DNA of 64,000 bases from G965267335 sp965267335 (GTDB lineage Bacteria; Bacteroidota; Bacteroidia; Cytophagales; JAAEPT01): contig OZ253953.1 of NCBI GenBank assembly GCA_965267335.1, positions 1,674,001 through 1,738,000 on the forward strand, given 5' to 3'. Each line of letters opens with the position of its first letter. Within the stretch, counting starts at the first letter, position 1. The translations under genes were made by a program, and so were the position numbers. The notes below the pieces were generated by a model. The model saw nothing but the letters and a program-made list of their open reading frames with translations, had not been told where the DNA came from and did not search any database. This document shows positions 1 to 9,662 of this stretch, one piece after another.

Positions 1-7
1 TTGGGTT

Positions 8-1033
8 TTGAAAATTGAAAATGAACCCCAAGAGCTTAAAAAATGGCCTTTAATATCTATTTGGGTGGCAGCAAGAAATGAGGAGGATAATCTGGAAAGG
101 TGTGTAAAGGCATTGTTAGCACTTGACTATCCTAAAGATAGTGTTCAGATTTTATTGGGAAATGACTCTTCTGAAGATGGTACCTGGGAACTGATGTCAA
201 GGCTAAAAGAGGAGCACCCAGAGATCATAATTGTTGATATTAAAGACCAGCTCGGAACGGCTAGGGGTAAAGCCAATGTACTCGCACATCTCGAAAAGGA
301 ATCAACGGGGGATTATTTTTTGATCACAGATGCAGACATCGCTGTTCCACCCAGTTGGGCCAAGGAAATGGTAGGGGAGATTAAGAGGAAAGATAATACG
401 GGGGTTGTAACGGGTACAACAATTATAAAGAAGGGTGGACCGTGGAATGAACTACAATCTTTGGATTGGGTATTCGCAATCGGTTTGATCAAGACACTTT
501 CAGATTTGAAAATTCCGGTTTCTGCAATGGGTAATAATATGATCGTGAGTCGTCAGGCCTATGAGGAAACCGGTGGTTATGAAGTTATTCCCTTTAACAT
601 TACTGAGGATTATGAGTTGTATAAGCAGATAATCAAACGTAAGTATCGCTTTAGTCATTTGTATAATCCGAAAGTGTTGGCTTCCTCCGAGCCAGTAAAG
701 GGTGTCAGTGCTTTGTTGCATCAACGTAAGAGATGGATGAGAGGAGCGACCCAACTAAAATTTGCATTAGTTTTCATACTCCTGATGAATGGTGTTTTTT
801 ATCCGGCTATGGTAACCTTATCGGTTTTTAATCCGACTCTGGGTTTGAGCTTGCTGGCAGTTAAATTCTTCGTGCAGTCAATTTTTATGCTCTACCTGAT
901 GGATCGCCTGAAAGTATTGAGGTTGGTAATTTATTTACCGTTGTATGAATTATACTCTATTCTATTGACTACAAGCCTTCTGGTGTTTTATATTTTGCCT
1001 GTGAAAGTTCGCTGGAAAGGTCGACAATATTAA
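8..1033 (+). CDS. Glycosyltransferase family 2, membrane-anchored (5' end probably cut)
   Basis: The product is a GT-A fold family 2 glycosyltransferase that would move a sugar from a nucleotide donor at the inner face of the membrane. Visible motifs are an N-terminal ISIWVAARNEE donor-site strand, a DAD metal-binding motif near residue 109, a TEDYEL acceptor/base region near 198 and a QRKRW (QxxRW-type) motif near 238. Two or three hydrophobic segments follow at about 250-330. The QxxRW motif and C-terminal helices resemble processive or polyisoprenoid-linked synthases. The first possible start is a TTG at base 8, and the frame stays open to the window edge. Relatives usually have an N-terminal membrane helix, so the true start is probably outside the window. 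The acceptor is unknown. Confidence 0.82.
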   Translation: MKIENEPQELKKWPLISIWVAARNEEDNLERCVKALLALDYPKDSVQILLGNDSSEDGTWELMSRLKEEHPEIIIVDIKDQLGTARGKANVLAHLEKESTGDYFLITDADIAVPPSWAKEMVGEIKRKDNTGVVTGTTIIKKGGPWNELQSLDWVFAIGLIKTLSDLKIPVSAMGNNMIVSRQAYEETGGYEVIPFNITEDYELYKQIIKRKYRFSHLYNPKVLASSEPVKGVSALLHQRKRWMRGATQLKFALVFILLMNGVFYPAMVTLSVFNPTLGLSLLAVKFFVQSIFMLYLMDRLKVLRLVIYLPLYELYSILLTTSLLVFYILPVKVRWKGRQY

Positions 1034-1042
1034 TGGATGGAT

Positions 1043-1657
1043 TTAGTTGTCTTTCTGCTTGTGAACCTGATAGCTGATATTAAATTCTCCATTTGCTGTT
1101 CTCATTAGGTGTATGTAAGCTTTTTCTTCATCCTTGTCATCTCTTAAGACGTATTTCATATCGAAATAACCACTTTCAATTTCATATTCTCCATCTATCT
1201 TAGGCTCCCCAAATTTTGAATTGAATGAATTAACCAAGTATTCTGTGGTTTCAGAGATTGCTGAAGTGTCAGCTAGAGAAAAACGGAAATTAATTTTGTG
1301 TTTGGAGTAGTATGAAAGAAAACACGTGATTTTTAGTTCAACCTCTTCTGATTCGGATGTGTAGATGTACTGGCTCTCCTCCTTGAATTCTAACCCGTAT
1401 AAGTCATTGTATAATTTGAGGCTGTTACTACTATCCAGACCGGTTCCCAGTAAGGCATCATTGGTGACCTCAACTTTTTGGAGAACTTCCTCAAGACTCA
1501 ATGAACCCATAGGCTCTTCCTTGGTTTGAGTTTCCGGTGAATCACATGATGGTGGGTCAGGATTACCTATATCTGTAGAATCCGTTTGATTATTCGTGTT
1601 GTCATCAGAACATGATGAGATAGCCAGTATGAAGAGGCAATAATAGATGATTTTCAT
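1043..1657 (-). CDS. Hypothetical lipoprotein
   Basis: I do not recognise the family. The N-terminus is a typical lipoprotein signal with a short charged region, a hydrophobic stretch and an ISSC lipobox placing the acylated Cys near residue 16. An acidic, Asn/Thr-rich linker (about 17-50) follows, then a mixed alpha/beta domain of about 150 residues. It converges on the glycosyltransferase with only 9 bp between the stop codons and is monocistronic. It is probably anchored in the outer or inner membrane, facing the periplasm. The start is an ATG at the complement of 1655-1657. Confidence 0.6.
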   Translation of the reverse strand: MKIIYYCLFILAISSCSDDNTNNQTDSTDIGNPDPPSCDSPETQTKEEPMGSLSLEEVLQKVEVTNDALLGTGLDSSNSLKLYNDLYGLEFKEESQYIYTSESEEVELKITCFLSYYSKHKINFRFSLADTSAISETTEYLVNSFNSKFGEPKIDGEYEIESGYFDMKYVLRDDKDEEKAYIHLMRTANGEFNISYQVHKQKDN

Positions 1658-1811
1658 AACTAAGGACCTAATTGAATTACTTAATATGTCTATATGTACG
1701 AAGGGTTAGTTAAAATGTTATCAGCATTCAGACTTAAATAAAGTGCAAAAAAGTCTGGAAATGGTTATATTTAAGTTCTTGTCTACCTTACTAGAAGATT
1801 TAAATTTTAAT

Positions 1812-4073
1812 ATGAAGAAAGTTCTGATTACGCTGTTGTGTATGACAGGCTCGCTTTACGCTATACGAGCCCAAAGTGTTTCACCTTATATATTGATTGA
1901 TCAATTTGGTTATCGTCCGGATGCCATTAAAGTTGCAGTCATAAAGAATCCGGTGACCGGGTATGACGATACCGGTTCTTTCAACCCAGGCCCCACTTAT
2001 CATGTAATGAATGCAGCAGCAGATACTTCGGTATACTCAGGAAGTCCGTCCGTATGGAACGGAGGAGCCACTGATGCTTCGTCAGGTGACCAGGCATGGT
2101 GGTTTGATTTTAGTGAGGTGCAGGAGCCGGGAAGTTACTACCTGTGGGACGAACAAAATGATGTGATTACGTATGATTTTGATATTGACGAGGATATTTA
2201 CGCTGATGTATTGAAGCATGCGGTACGCACATTTTATTATCAACGAGCTAACCATGCGAAGGAAACTCCGTATGCTGAGGCCGGATGGACCGATGCAATA
2301 GATCACGTAGGATCACTACAGGATAGCGAGTGTAGGGTTTATGATGATCCTACTAATGCAGGAACAGAAAAAGACCTTACTGGTGGTTGGTATGATGCTG
2401 GCGACCTTAATAAATACACACCTTGGACGGCCAACTATGTCTTCAAAATGTTGTTGAGTTATCAGGAGAACCCAAATGGCTTTGGTGATGATTATAATAT
2501 TCCTGAATCCGGTAATGGTATACCTGATATTTTAGATGAAGCAAAGTGGGGAATGGATCATTTATTGAGAATGGTTCAGAATGACGGCAGTGTATTGAGT
2601 ATTGTTTCTTTGGACGGAGCGAGTCCTCCATCGGCAGCTACCGGCCAAAGTCTGTATGGCGACCCAAATACTCACTCGGCCAATACAACAGCTGCAGCCC
2701 TGGCCAAAGGAGCAAAAGTATATGGCGATATCGGTATGACCTCTTATGCTACGACATTGCAGACTCAGGCAGAATTAGTTTGGGACTGGAGCGATGCTAA
2801 CCCCAATGTCGAGTGGAGGAATAATGATGCTGCTTATGGCTCCCAAGGTATCGGAGCAGGGCAGCAGGAAACTAATAATTATGGAAGATTAGTGACAAAA
2901 ATCAGGGCGGCTATTGCTTTATATGATCTTACAGGGGACAGTGAATACAAGACTTACGTGGAAAATAATTATGATCAGGTCAATATGTTGCAATGGAATT
3001 ATGCTTTTCCATACCAATCTGAGAATCAGGATATGTTACTTTACTATGCAAACCTTCCAGGAGTATCATCCGCAGTAGCGAGTGATATTATTTCTGCCTA
3101 TGAGGGGTCCATGGAGGGGTCAGGCTTGAATTTCCCATCGTATTTTGGTCAGGATGATCCGTATAGGGCTTATTTGGATAGTTATACCTGGGGTAGTAAC
3201 AATACTAAGTCGAGAAAGGGAGGGATGTTTTATAATTATGTAACGCATAACCTGAATGCGACAAGGCAGGATACAGCGGCAAGGGCTGCTGAAGAGTATA
3301 TCCACTATATACACGGTGTAAATCCTTTGGGGATGGTTTATCTCTCAAATATGTACAACTATGGAGCTGAAAACTGTGTGAATGAATTTTATCATACATG
3401 GTATAGTGATGGCAGTGCAGATTGGGACAGGGTAGGTACCTCTACCTATGGTCCGGCACCAGGATTTTTGGTTGGTGGACCCAACCCAAGTTATGATTAT
3501 GACGGTTGCTGTCCTAGTGGATGTGGGAGTACTGCAAATAACGACAAGTGTACTTCAGAGTGGATACCAACCGGACAACCAGATCAAAAATCGTATAAAG
3601 ACTTCAATACCAGTTGGCCACTGAATTCCTGGGAGATTACTGAAAATAGTTGTGGATATCAGATTTCATATATTCAATTGTTGTCCAAGTTTGTTCATCT
3701 GGACACCGATTGTAATGGTGTAGTTGGTGGAAGCGCATTTATTGATTCATGTGGAGAGTGTGCAGGAGGAAATACCGGTATTACTCCAAATACTACTGGG
3801 TCAGGGTGCGTGACCGGGCTGGAGGAATCCGAAGAGCTGGGAATCTTGGTGTATCCCAATCCTTCAACAAGTCGAATTTATATAGAGAATAAGTACAATG
3901 TTTCGGTAAACGTAAAGATTACAGATACTAAAGGTGTTTCCTTTTATCAAGGTTTAGTCACGGATAGAACACAAATTTCAATTGACACATGGCCACAAGG
4001 TATTTATTACGTAGTAGCCACAGGTCAGAAGCCTACTGTTGTCAGAAAGGTACTCAAAATAAATGCTCCATAG
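1812..4073 (+). CDS. Secreted GH9 endoglucanase/cellulase with T9SS sorting domain
   Basis: This is a glycoside hydrolase family 9 enzyme, a family that cleaves beta-1,4-glucans with inversion. Order in the 753-residue product: a signal peptide ending about at AQS, an N-terminal CelD-type Ig-like domain (ILIDQFGYRPD, about 22-110), and an (alpha/alpha)6 catalytic domain (about 125-620). DAGDLNKYTPW carries the paired catalytic Asp residues and NSWEITENSCGYQ the likely acid Glu. A short Cys-rich module (DCNGVVGG...DSCGEC) comes next, then a type A T9SS sorting domain starting at YPNPS and ending GIYYVV...VRKVLKI. I chose the ATG at 1812 because it gives a clean signal peptide; the upstream GTG at 1743 would add 23 non-signal residues. 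It suggests use of plant or algal beta-glucans. The exact substrate cannot be fixed from sequence. Confidence 0.88.
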   Translation: MKKVLITLLCMTGSLYAIRAQSVSPYILIDQFGYRPDAIKVAVIKNPVTGYDDTGSFNPGPTYHVMNAAADTSVYSGSPSVWNGGATDASSGDQAWWFDFSEVQEPGSYYLWDEQNDVITYDFDIDEDIYADVLKHAVRTFYYQRANHAKETPYAEAGWTDAIDHVGSLQDSECRVYDDPTNAGTEKDLTGGWYDAGDLNKYTPWTANYVFKMLLSYQENPNGFGDDYNIPESGNGIPDILDEAKWGMDHLLRMVQNDGSVLSIVSLDGASPPSAATGQSLYGDPNTHSANTTAAALAKGAKVYGDIGMTSYATTLQTQAELVWDWSDANPNVEWRNNDAAYGSQGIGAGQQETNNYGRLVTKIRAAIALYDLTGDSEYKTYVENNYDQVNMLQWNYAFPYQSENQDMLLYYANLPGVSSAVASDIISAYEGSMEGSGLNFPSYFGQDDPYRAYLDSYTWGSNNTKSRKGGMFYNYVTHNLNATRQDTAARAAEEYIHYIHGVNPLGMVYLSNMYNYGAENCVNEFYHTWYSDGSADWDRVGTSTYGPAPGFLVGGPNPSYDYDGCCPSGCGSTANNDKCTSEWIPTGQPDQKSYKDFNTSWPLNSWEITENSCGYQISYIQLLSKFVHLDTDCNGVVGGSAFIDSCGECAGGNTGITPNTTGSGCVTGLEESEELGILVYPNPSTSRIYIENKYNVSVNVKITDTKGVSFYQGLVTDRTQISIDTWPQGIYYVVATGQKPTVVRKVLKINAP

Positions 4074-4130
4074 CATTGTAATTTCAGCCTGTAATGCTGT
4101 TAATTTAGCATGAGCAAAATTTAACGGGCT

Positions 4131-5096
4131 ATGCTTTATCGATTTTTAATTGGGGTTTGTTTTTGTGTATCTATATGTTTTTTCTATATGGGGCTTACCT
4201 CAGATTCCCAGGACTATTTGAAGAAACATGAGCAGTTCTATATAGCGATCGACAACCTTGATCCGCCACTGAACAAATCTAATTTCAGCGATGAGGCCTA
4301 CTTAAATTATCAATCTGATCTTGATTCTCTAAATTCTAATGCGCAGCTAAATAACCTCCGTTGGTTATACGGTCAAAGGATTTCTAATTATGAGAAGAAT
4401 CTGTCATCACTTAACTCCACATTACAAAGCATTATCATACTTGGGGTACTGGGGTTATTGACATTGTTTTATCGTCCGGAAGGGATACCGGTTCCATTTA
4501 TTTCGCTTCAGATTCCACAGAATATGATCTACATATTTGTGATAGTCGGAGGAGTGTATCTATGGTCTCATTTGGGATTACTGATGAATGCAGCAATAGA
4601 CTCCAGACTCACCCTACATGTTATGACGGAGTATCTTGAAAACTTTTCTGACTACCATACAAATTATTTATACAGCAATACCCACGTTTTGGTAGATTCT
4701 GGTTTTCTTGACAATTGGTGCAGCTTTTTCTATGATATTTTTCATAGAAACCCAGTTAAAAGTGATACAGCAACCTATTGGTTGGGGATAGTAGGTTTGT
4801 ATGGTGTATATGGTATTTTGTTTGGTGTTTTTTATGCGGTAGTATTCGCTGTGGCCATTGACTTTTTGAAGCGCAAGAAGACGGGTAAAGGATTGAAATA
4901 TGTCCTTTTGGTTTTTACGGTACTGCTCTTGATTTTGGATAATGTAGCATGGGCTTACAAGTTCAGCCATACTATGACCTTTGGGGGTTGGTACTGGTGC
5001 GTTGCAGGGTTGGGGCTCATAATATGGAAGTGGAAAGGTCAGGTCTTAGCCGACCAGCTATCAAATTCTGGCCAAAGAGACCTTGAAGGGAAGTAA
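4131..5096 (+). CDS. Hypothetical multi-pass membrane protein
   Basis: I do not recognise a family. The 321-residue product has an N-terminal transmembrane segment (about 3-22), a soluble loop rich in Asn, Ser and Leu that looks helical (about 25-95), two hydrophobic segments at about 100-115 and 135-155, a second loop (about 160-210), then three more hydrophobic segments (about 215-240, 255-270, 282-296). No catalytic or binding motif is visible. It starts 57 bp after the GH9 gene and is followed by a YqhA-like membrane gene on the same strand. Co-transcription with the latter is possible. Confidence 0.6.
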   Translation: MLYRFLIGVCFCVSICFFYMGLTSDSQDYLKKHEQFYIAIDNLDPPLNKSNFSDEAYLNYQSDLDSLNSNAQLNNLRWLYGQRISNYEKNLSSLNSTLQSIIILGVLGLLTLFYRPEGIPVPFISLQIPQNMIYIFVIVGGVYLWSHLGLLMNAAIDSRLTLHVMTEYLENFSDYHTNYLYSNTHVLVDSGFLDNWCSFFYDIFHRNPVKSDTATYWLGIVGLYGVYGILFGVFYAVVFAVAIDFLKRKKTGKGLKYVLLVFTVLLLILDNVAWAYKFSHTMTFGGWYWCVAGLGLIIWKWKGQVLADQLSNSGQRDLEGK

Positions 5097-5171
5097 TAAT
5101 CGAGACGGAAATACTTGATTATTCGTGAAAACCTTACTAAAGTTATAGTTTGGTTACCAAACAAAGATACT

Positions 5172-5756
5172 ATGAGTAAGAAAGCAATTGATAAGCTTGA
5201 GAATGGTTTTGAGTTCCTGATCTTCTGGAGCAGATGGTTGCAGGCACCAATTTATGGTGGGCTTATAGTAGCATCTGTGATTTTTTCTTATCGATTCTGT
5301 GCGGAATTGGTCAACTTCGTAGTCAAGAGCAATGCCGCAGATTACGACTATCTTAAGTTAATTATGGGAGTGCTAACTCTTGTAGATTTGGTAATGGTAA
5401 TTAATGTATTGATCATGGTGATCATTGGTGGATATGCGACTTTCGTGAGTAAATTGAATATAGGTAAACACGAAGATCGACCGGCTTGGTTGAGGAGTAT
5501 GGATCCGGGTACACTGAAGGTGAAGCTTTCTGCGTCATTGGTAGGAGTTTCGGGGATTCACTTACTTAAGGCCTTTATAGATGTTAACCATGTTCCAATC
5601 GCTCATGTAAAAGTTCAGGCCGGCTTACACCTTGTGTTCCTTATTTCTGCCATTGGACTAGCTTTTTCTGAGAAGCTACTGCATCAGGCTCACCAAATCG
5701 AGCATGATCATGCGGCTAAGGATAAAGCAAACGCTGAAACCCCGGTTAAGGACTAA
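5172..5756 (+). CDS. YqhA/UPF0114 family inner-membrane protein
   Basis: The product matches the UPF0114 (YqhA, TIGR00645) family of small inner-membrane proteins of unknown function. It opens with an amphipathic Lys-rich helix and the family-like stretch FLIFWSRWLQAPIYGGL. Hydrophobic segments lie at about 25-50, 65-90, 115-135 and 145-165, and a His/Glu-rich C-terminus (HQAHQIEHDHA) follows. The ATG at 5172 is preferred because family members begin just before this helix; an in-frame start at 5115 would add 19 residues not expected of the family. Function is unknown for the whole family. Confidence 0.75.
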   Translation: MSKKAIDKLENGFEFLIFWSRWLQAPIYGGLIVASVIFSYRFCAELVNFVVKSNAADYDYLKLIMGVLTLVDLVMVINVLIMVIIGGYATFVSKLNIGKHEDRPAWLRSMDPGTLKVKLSASLVGVSGIHLLKAFIDVNHVPIAHVKVQAGLHLVFLISAIGLAFSEKLLHQAHQIEHDHAAKDKANAETPVKD

Positions 5757-5813
5757 TCTGGAAAATATTTTGCTGGTATAAAGAACTATTCTGCTCAGTA
5801 GGGTAGTCTACTA

Positions 5814-5845
5814 ATTGTTTTACAATTCTTAGTTGTGTATATTTA
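5814..5845 (+). promoter_or_regulatory. Candidate Bacteroidota promoter for galT-galK
   Basis: ATTG at 5814-5817 and TATATTTA at 5838-5845 are separated by 20 bp. This resembles the Bacteroidota -33 TTTG / -7 TAnnTTTG consensus, with one mismatch in each box. It sits about 50 bp upstream of galT in an AT-rich gap. Assignment is by pattern only. Confidence 0.35.
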
Positions 5846-5893
5846 ACATATCTAAAATTTCAACTTCTTGCTATATCTCTGGCTTGTTTGAAA

Positions 5894-6961
5894 ATGGACA
5901 TTAAAGAAAGTTCTGATAATCGCTTCAATCACTCTCATAGACGCTACAATCCATTGACAGGTCAGTGGGTTTTGGTCTCTCCACACCGAATGCAACGACC
6001 ATGGCAGGGGCAGGAAGAAGAAAAACAGGTATCGAATACACAGGCATATGATCCCAATTGTTATTTATGTCCGGGAAATCAAAGATCGGGTGGAATTCAA
6101 AACCCAAACTATCAGTCGACCTATGTTTTTGATAATGACTTTGCTGCCTTGAATCAGGATATTGCCTCATGGCAGTCCAATGAAGATGATTTATTCGTCT
6201 CACAAGCAGAAAGTGGTATATGCAGAGTGATATGCTTTTCGCCTGACCACAGCCTTACGCTACCTTTGATGTCCAATACTGAAGTCAAGCGTGTTGTTGA
6301 AACCTGGATCACCCAGTTTGAGGAACTGAGTACAAAAGAACAGATTAGTTACGTCCAAATTTTTGAAAATAAAGGTGCTGTTATGGGATGTAGCAACCCA
6401 CATCCGCATGGGCAGATATGGGCACAATCAAGCATTCCAGTTGAAATACAGATTAAAACCAAGAATCAGAAAAGTTATTTTGACAAGCATGGTCATTCAC
6501 TAGTGGAAGCTTACATTGAAAAAGAACTCAAAAAGAGGGAGAGAGTAATACTTGAAAATGAACTCTTTGTCTCAATAGTACCCTATTGGGCCATATGGCC
6601 ATACGAGACTATGATTGCCCCTAAGCGAACGATGGCTCATATTAGCATGATGACGGAAGAAGAAAGAGGTGCGTTTGCTGACATTATCAGGAAGCAAACA
6701 ATAAAATATGACAATCTGTTCGAAACATCTTTTCCGTACTCAGCAGGAATCCACCAGGCACCTTGTGATGGCGGGGACTACTCATCGTGGCACTGGCATA
6801 TGAGTTTTTATCCCCCTTTATTACGATCAGCCAGTGTAAAGAAATTCATGGTCGGTTATGAAATGTTTGCTACACCTCAGCGTGATATTACAGCCGAGCG
6901 TAGCGCAAACTTATTGAAGAAACTTTCTGAAATTCACTATTCTTATGGAAAAACCAGTTGA
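5894..6961 (+). CDS. galT: Galactose-1-phosphate uridylyltransferase
   Basis: GalT exchanges UMP between UDP-glucose and galactose-1-phosphate in the Leloir pathway, in the cytoplasm. The product has the zinc-binding CYLCPGN motif near residue 57, and the catalytic loop SNPHPHGQIWAQ near 168-180, whose central HPH holds the uridylylated His. The C-terminal HWHMSFYPP is also typical. At about 355 residues it has normal length. The ATG at 5894 is chosen over a TTG six bases upstream. Its last 17 bases overlap galK, so the two are translationally coupled. Neither galE nor a mutarotase is nearby. Confidence 0.93.
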   Translation: MDIKESSDNRFNHSHRRYNPLTGQWVLVSPHRMQRPWQGQEEEKQVSNTQAYDPNCYLCPGNQRSGGIQNPNYQSTYVFDNDFAALNQDIASWQSNEDDLFVSQAESGICRVICFSPDHSLTLPLMSNTEVKRVVETWITQFEELSTKEQISYVQIFENKGAVMGCSNPHPHGQIWAQSSIPVEIQIKTKNQKSYFDKHGHSLVEAYIEKELKKRERVILENELFVSIVPYWAIWPYETMIAPKRTMAHISMMTEEERGAFADIIRKQTIKYDNLFETSFPYSAGIHQAPCDGGDYSSWHWHMSFYPPLLRSASVKKFMVGYEMFATPQRDITAERSANLLKKLSEIHYSYGKTS

Positions 6962-8147
6962 AACCCAATCATTCGTATCTGAAGAACTGTCAGCAATAAT
7001 TGCAGAGAATAGAAAACTGTTTTCGGGACATTTTGATCATGAACCGACCGTTGTTGGCGTGGCACCTGGAAGAATCAATATTATAGGTGAGCATACCGAT
7101 TATTCCGAAGGATTAAGTATGCCCGTTGCCATTAATCGTTGGGTGATTTTTTGTGTTTCCAAAAGAGCGGATAACAGGGTCTGTGTGGTTAGTGAGAATT
7201 TCAAGAGTAGGATGGAATTTGAGTTAGGTAGTGAAATTTCGACCACAGCCAGTTGGGAAAAGTTTATAAAAGGTTGTGTTGAACTATTTGTAGCAAGGAG
7301 AGAATTAGATTTTGGCTTCAATGCCGTTATCTCTGGCAATATACCAATCGGTGCGGGAGTGTCGAGTTCAGCGGCTATTGAACTGGCTATCATTAACGCT
7401 CTTAATGAATTGTACGGGGCTGAGATGACTGATCAGGAAATTGCTATCATGGGTCAACAGGTAGAGCATCAGTACTTACAGGTAAAGTGTGGTCTGCTTG
7501 ATCAATTTGCCTCGCAGTTTACTAAATACGGACAGGTGATGATTCTCGATTTTCGCACCCTAACCAGAATGTACACAACCATTAAGATGGAAGGCTACAG
7601 TTGGGTATTGGTCAATTCAATGGTCAAGAGGGAATTGGCCGGCAGTGAATACTCGAAGCGCGTAGACGAAATGGAACGAGCACGACAAGTACTGAAGGCA
7701 AATGGTATTTCTCACTTAAGGGAAGCCAAACTTTCCGATTTGAATTTGATAGATGATGAGAAAGTTAAGATGCGATTGAGGCATTTCATTACAGCTAATC
7801 AAAGGGTTGCTGAGATGCGGGTAGCTTTTGAAGAATTGAATTATAAACGGGTCGGAGAGTTGTTAAATGAGTCTCATCGGTCACTTAGTGAGGACTATGA
7901 AGTGAGCTGTCACGAACTGGATGTACTTGCCACTGACGCTCGAAAAATTAAGGGCTGTTATGGATCTAGAATGATGGGAGGTGGGTTTGGTGGTTGTACA
8001 CTTAATCTGGTCGACAATTCTTGTTTGGAAGAATTTTCCTATCAGATTAAAAGACAATATAAAATTAGGTTCAATATGGAACCGGATATCAATTCCTTTA
8101 CTATGGTTGACGGAGCCCAGGTCTTTAGATCAGCGAATGTCGTATAG
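6945..8147 (+). CDS. galK: Galactokinase
   Basis: GalK phosphorylates alpha-D-galactose with ATP to galactose-1-phosphate, the substrate of the adjacent GalT. It is a GHMP kinase of 400 residues, with the galactokinase signature GRINIIGEHTDY near residue 45, the ATP-binding loop IPIGAGVSSSAA near 126, and the third GHMP motif MGGGFGGC near 345. It overlaps galT by 17 bp at its 5' end. Its 3' end overlaps the convergent GT39-like gene by 18 bp, so no terminator separates them. The pair probably supplies carbon from galactose or galactose for surface glycans. Confidence 0.95.
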   Translation: MEKPVETQSFVSEELSAIIAENRKLFSGHFDHEPTVVGVAPGRINIIGEHTDYSEGLSMPVAINRWVIFCVSKRADNRVCVVSENFKSRMEFELGSEISTTASWEKFIKGCVELFVARRELDFGFNAVISGNIPIGAGVSSSAAIELAIINALNELYGAEMTDQEIAIMGQQVEHQYLQVKCGLLDQFASQFTKYGQVMILDFRTLTRMYTTIKMEGYSWVLVNSMVKRELAGSEYSKRVDEMERARQVLKANGISHLREAKLSDLNLIDDEKVKMRLRHFITANQRVAEMRVAFEELNYKRVGELLNESHRSLSEDYEVSCHELDVLATDARKIKGCYGSRMMGGGFGGCTLNLVDNSCLEEFSYQIKRQYKIRFNMEPDINSFTMVDGAQVFRSANVV

Positions 8148-9575
8148 TGAGTAGTTGGGTGTAGAATAAAGTTGCTTCCAAGCCTTCTTTGGGGCAAATT
8201 TCCGTTCGTCTTTCAGTATGATGGCATATTGACATCCTTTCGTCTTTATTTCTTCAAGAAACTCATCAGATTCCAGGTCTTTGTTTGATGATAGCCATCC
8301 CTTTCTATGAGTGAAGTAGAATTGAGTAGGACACTTAGGTGTGTTCATCACAATGATGGCATCCTCTGGAATAACTTCATCGAGCTCCGCTTCTAATGTT
8401 TCAGGCCACCTATACTTATCCCGAACAGAGAGATCTCTCATTTGGGTCAGGAAACCCTCCAGAGCAAACACACAGAGAACAGCTATTGCGATTTTTTTTG
8501 GCACGTGAGTAATTGTCCAGGCACCAATTATGCACATCACAGGTACAAAAGGTAAGATGTAGTAGTTGTGATGATGAAAGGCAAATCCGCTTTTAAGCAT
8601 AATAGGTATAAATCCCAAGCATAGTAATGTTGAAGTCCATATTAGCAATTGGTTACGTTTTTGGAATATATAGAAGATGCCAGCTAAGTAAATAATGAAG
8701 CCACTAAAACCCATAGCACTTTTATAAAATCTCATCAGCGTAAGGTCCCAATGGTTAACCAATTCGTGGAATCCTTCCCTAAGTCCCATGCCCATATAGA
8801 AATGCCAGAACCCGTAAGTTTCAACTAAATGTGGAACCCATATAAAATACCACCAAACTGATGGAATAACTGCAACTAGCGATAGTCCATAAAATAGTAA
8901 TTTCCTATTGACCGGTACCTTGTCAGAAAACAGGGGGATCAGCAGAACAATTAATAAAAAGCCAGATGGTAATTTTGAAAGAATTCCAGTAGTTATCAGA
9001 ATGAAATACAAGAGAAGGTTTTTCCAGTGTTTGTTTTTTATCAGGTATTGGAGCCCATAGAATAACCCAATAATCACCAAAGAAAGGGAGAATGTATCGG
9101 GCATAATCTTTCTAGAAAACATGAACCACTCTGAAAAGATCAAAAGGAAAGAGGAGTACCAGGCAAGCTCTTCCGAGAAGTGAGTCTGTAATAGTCGAAA
9201 AAAATACCAGATTCCGATTGAAGAGACTATCAGATTAATCAGTCGGCCGTACCAGTGGTCAAAACCAACTGCTTCCGAAACCAGATAAATCGAGTAATTG
9301 AGGATAGGAAATTCCATTCCCGTGATTCCGGTTTTATCACCACCGGCAAAATCCAATCTAGGATATAAAATGTTGTTATCAACCTCTAAAAAGTTGCGGG
9401 CCACCATATTTACTGTTGTCTGCCGCCAGTTGTGCTGTACTTCCAAAGGAGGGTTCCAAATTCCATAAATCCGAATGATGAAGGAAAGTAGTATCCAGAA
9501 CCTGATGTCTTTTAGAGTATTCTTGGTGATACCGGGTAATTTGTTCACAATGTTACGCGAGAGGTTTGTGTCCAC
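8130..9575 (-). CDS. GT39/ArnT-like membrane glycosyltransferase
   Basis: This is a polytopic membrane protein of the dolichyl-phosphate mannosyltransferase/ArnT (GT-C) type, which transfers a sugar from a polyprenyl-phosphate donor to a periplasmic acceptor. About ten hydrophobic segments lie between residues 25 and 395, with a soluble C-terminal domain of about 90 residues. The first extracytoplasmic loop has EVQHNWRQTT, in the position of the conserved acidic catalytic residue of GT-C enzymes. Donor and acceptor cannot be told. The predicted start is a GTG, and its first G is also the last base of a TATCTTTG box, so translation may begin a few codons later (for example GTG at 9548). Confidence 0.7.
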   Translation of the reverse strand: MDTNLSRNIVNKLPGITKNTLKDIRFWILLSFIIRIYGIWNPPLEVQHNWRQTTVNMVARNFLEVDNNILYPRLDFAGGDKTGITGMEFPILNYSIYLVSEAVGFDHWYGRLINLIVSSIGIWYFFRLLQTHFSEELAWYSSFLLIFSEWFMFSRKIMPDTFSLSLVIIGLFYGLQYLIKNKHWKNLLLYFILITTGILSKLPSGFLLIVLLIPLFSDKVPVNRKLLFYGLSLVAVIPSVWWYFIWVPHLVETYGFWHFYMGMGLREGFHELVNHWDLTLMRFYKSAMGFSGFIIYLAGIFYIFQKRNQLLIWTSTLLCLGFIPIMLKSGFAFHHHNYYILPFVPVMCIIGAWTITHVPKKIAIAVLCVFALEGFLTQMRDLSVRDKYRWPETLEAELDEVIPEDAIIVMNTPKCPTQFYFTHRKGWLSSNKDLESDEFLEEIKTKGCQYAIILKDERKFAPKKAWKQLYSTPNYSLYDIR

Positions 9576-9662
9576 AAAGATAGACCAGTAAATCGAGAAT
9601 GACCGAAGGATATTGGGAAAACTCTGTTCTCAATACTCTGCTGTAGGAATAGCTTAGCCCAT

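Noticed and set aside
1729..1757. 7-bp inverted repeat CAGACTT...AAGTCTG upstream of the GH9 gene
   Set aside because: Arms are short with a 15-nt loop and no T tract; judged weak in this AT-rich leader.
4072..4098. Possible terminator AGCATT...AATGCT after the GH9 gene
   Set aside because: Six-bp stem with a long loop and no T run; too weak to list.
8130..8147. 18-bp overlap of galK and GT39-like 3' ends as a sign of error
   Set aside because: Both reading frames end with family-consistent C-termini, so a simple convergent overlap is enough.
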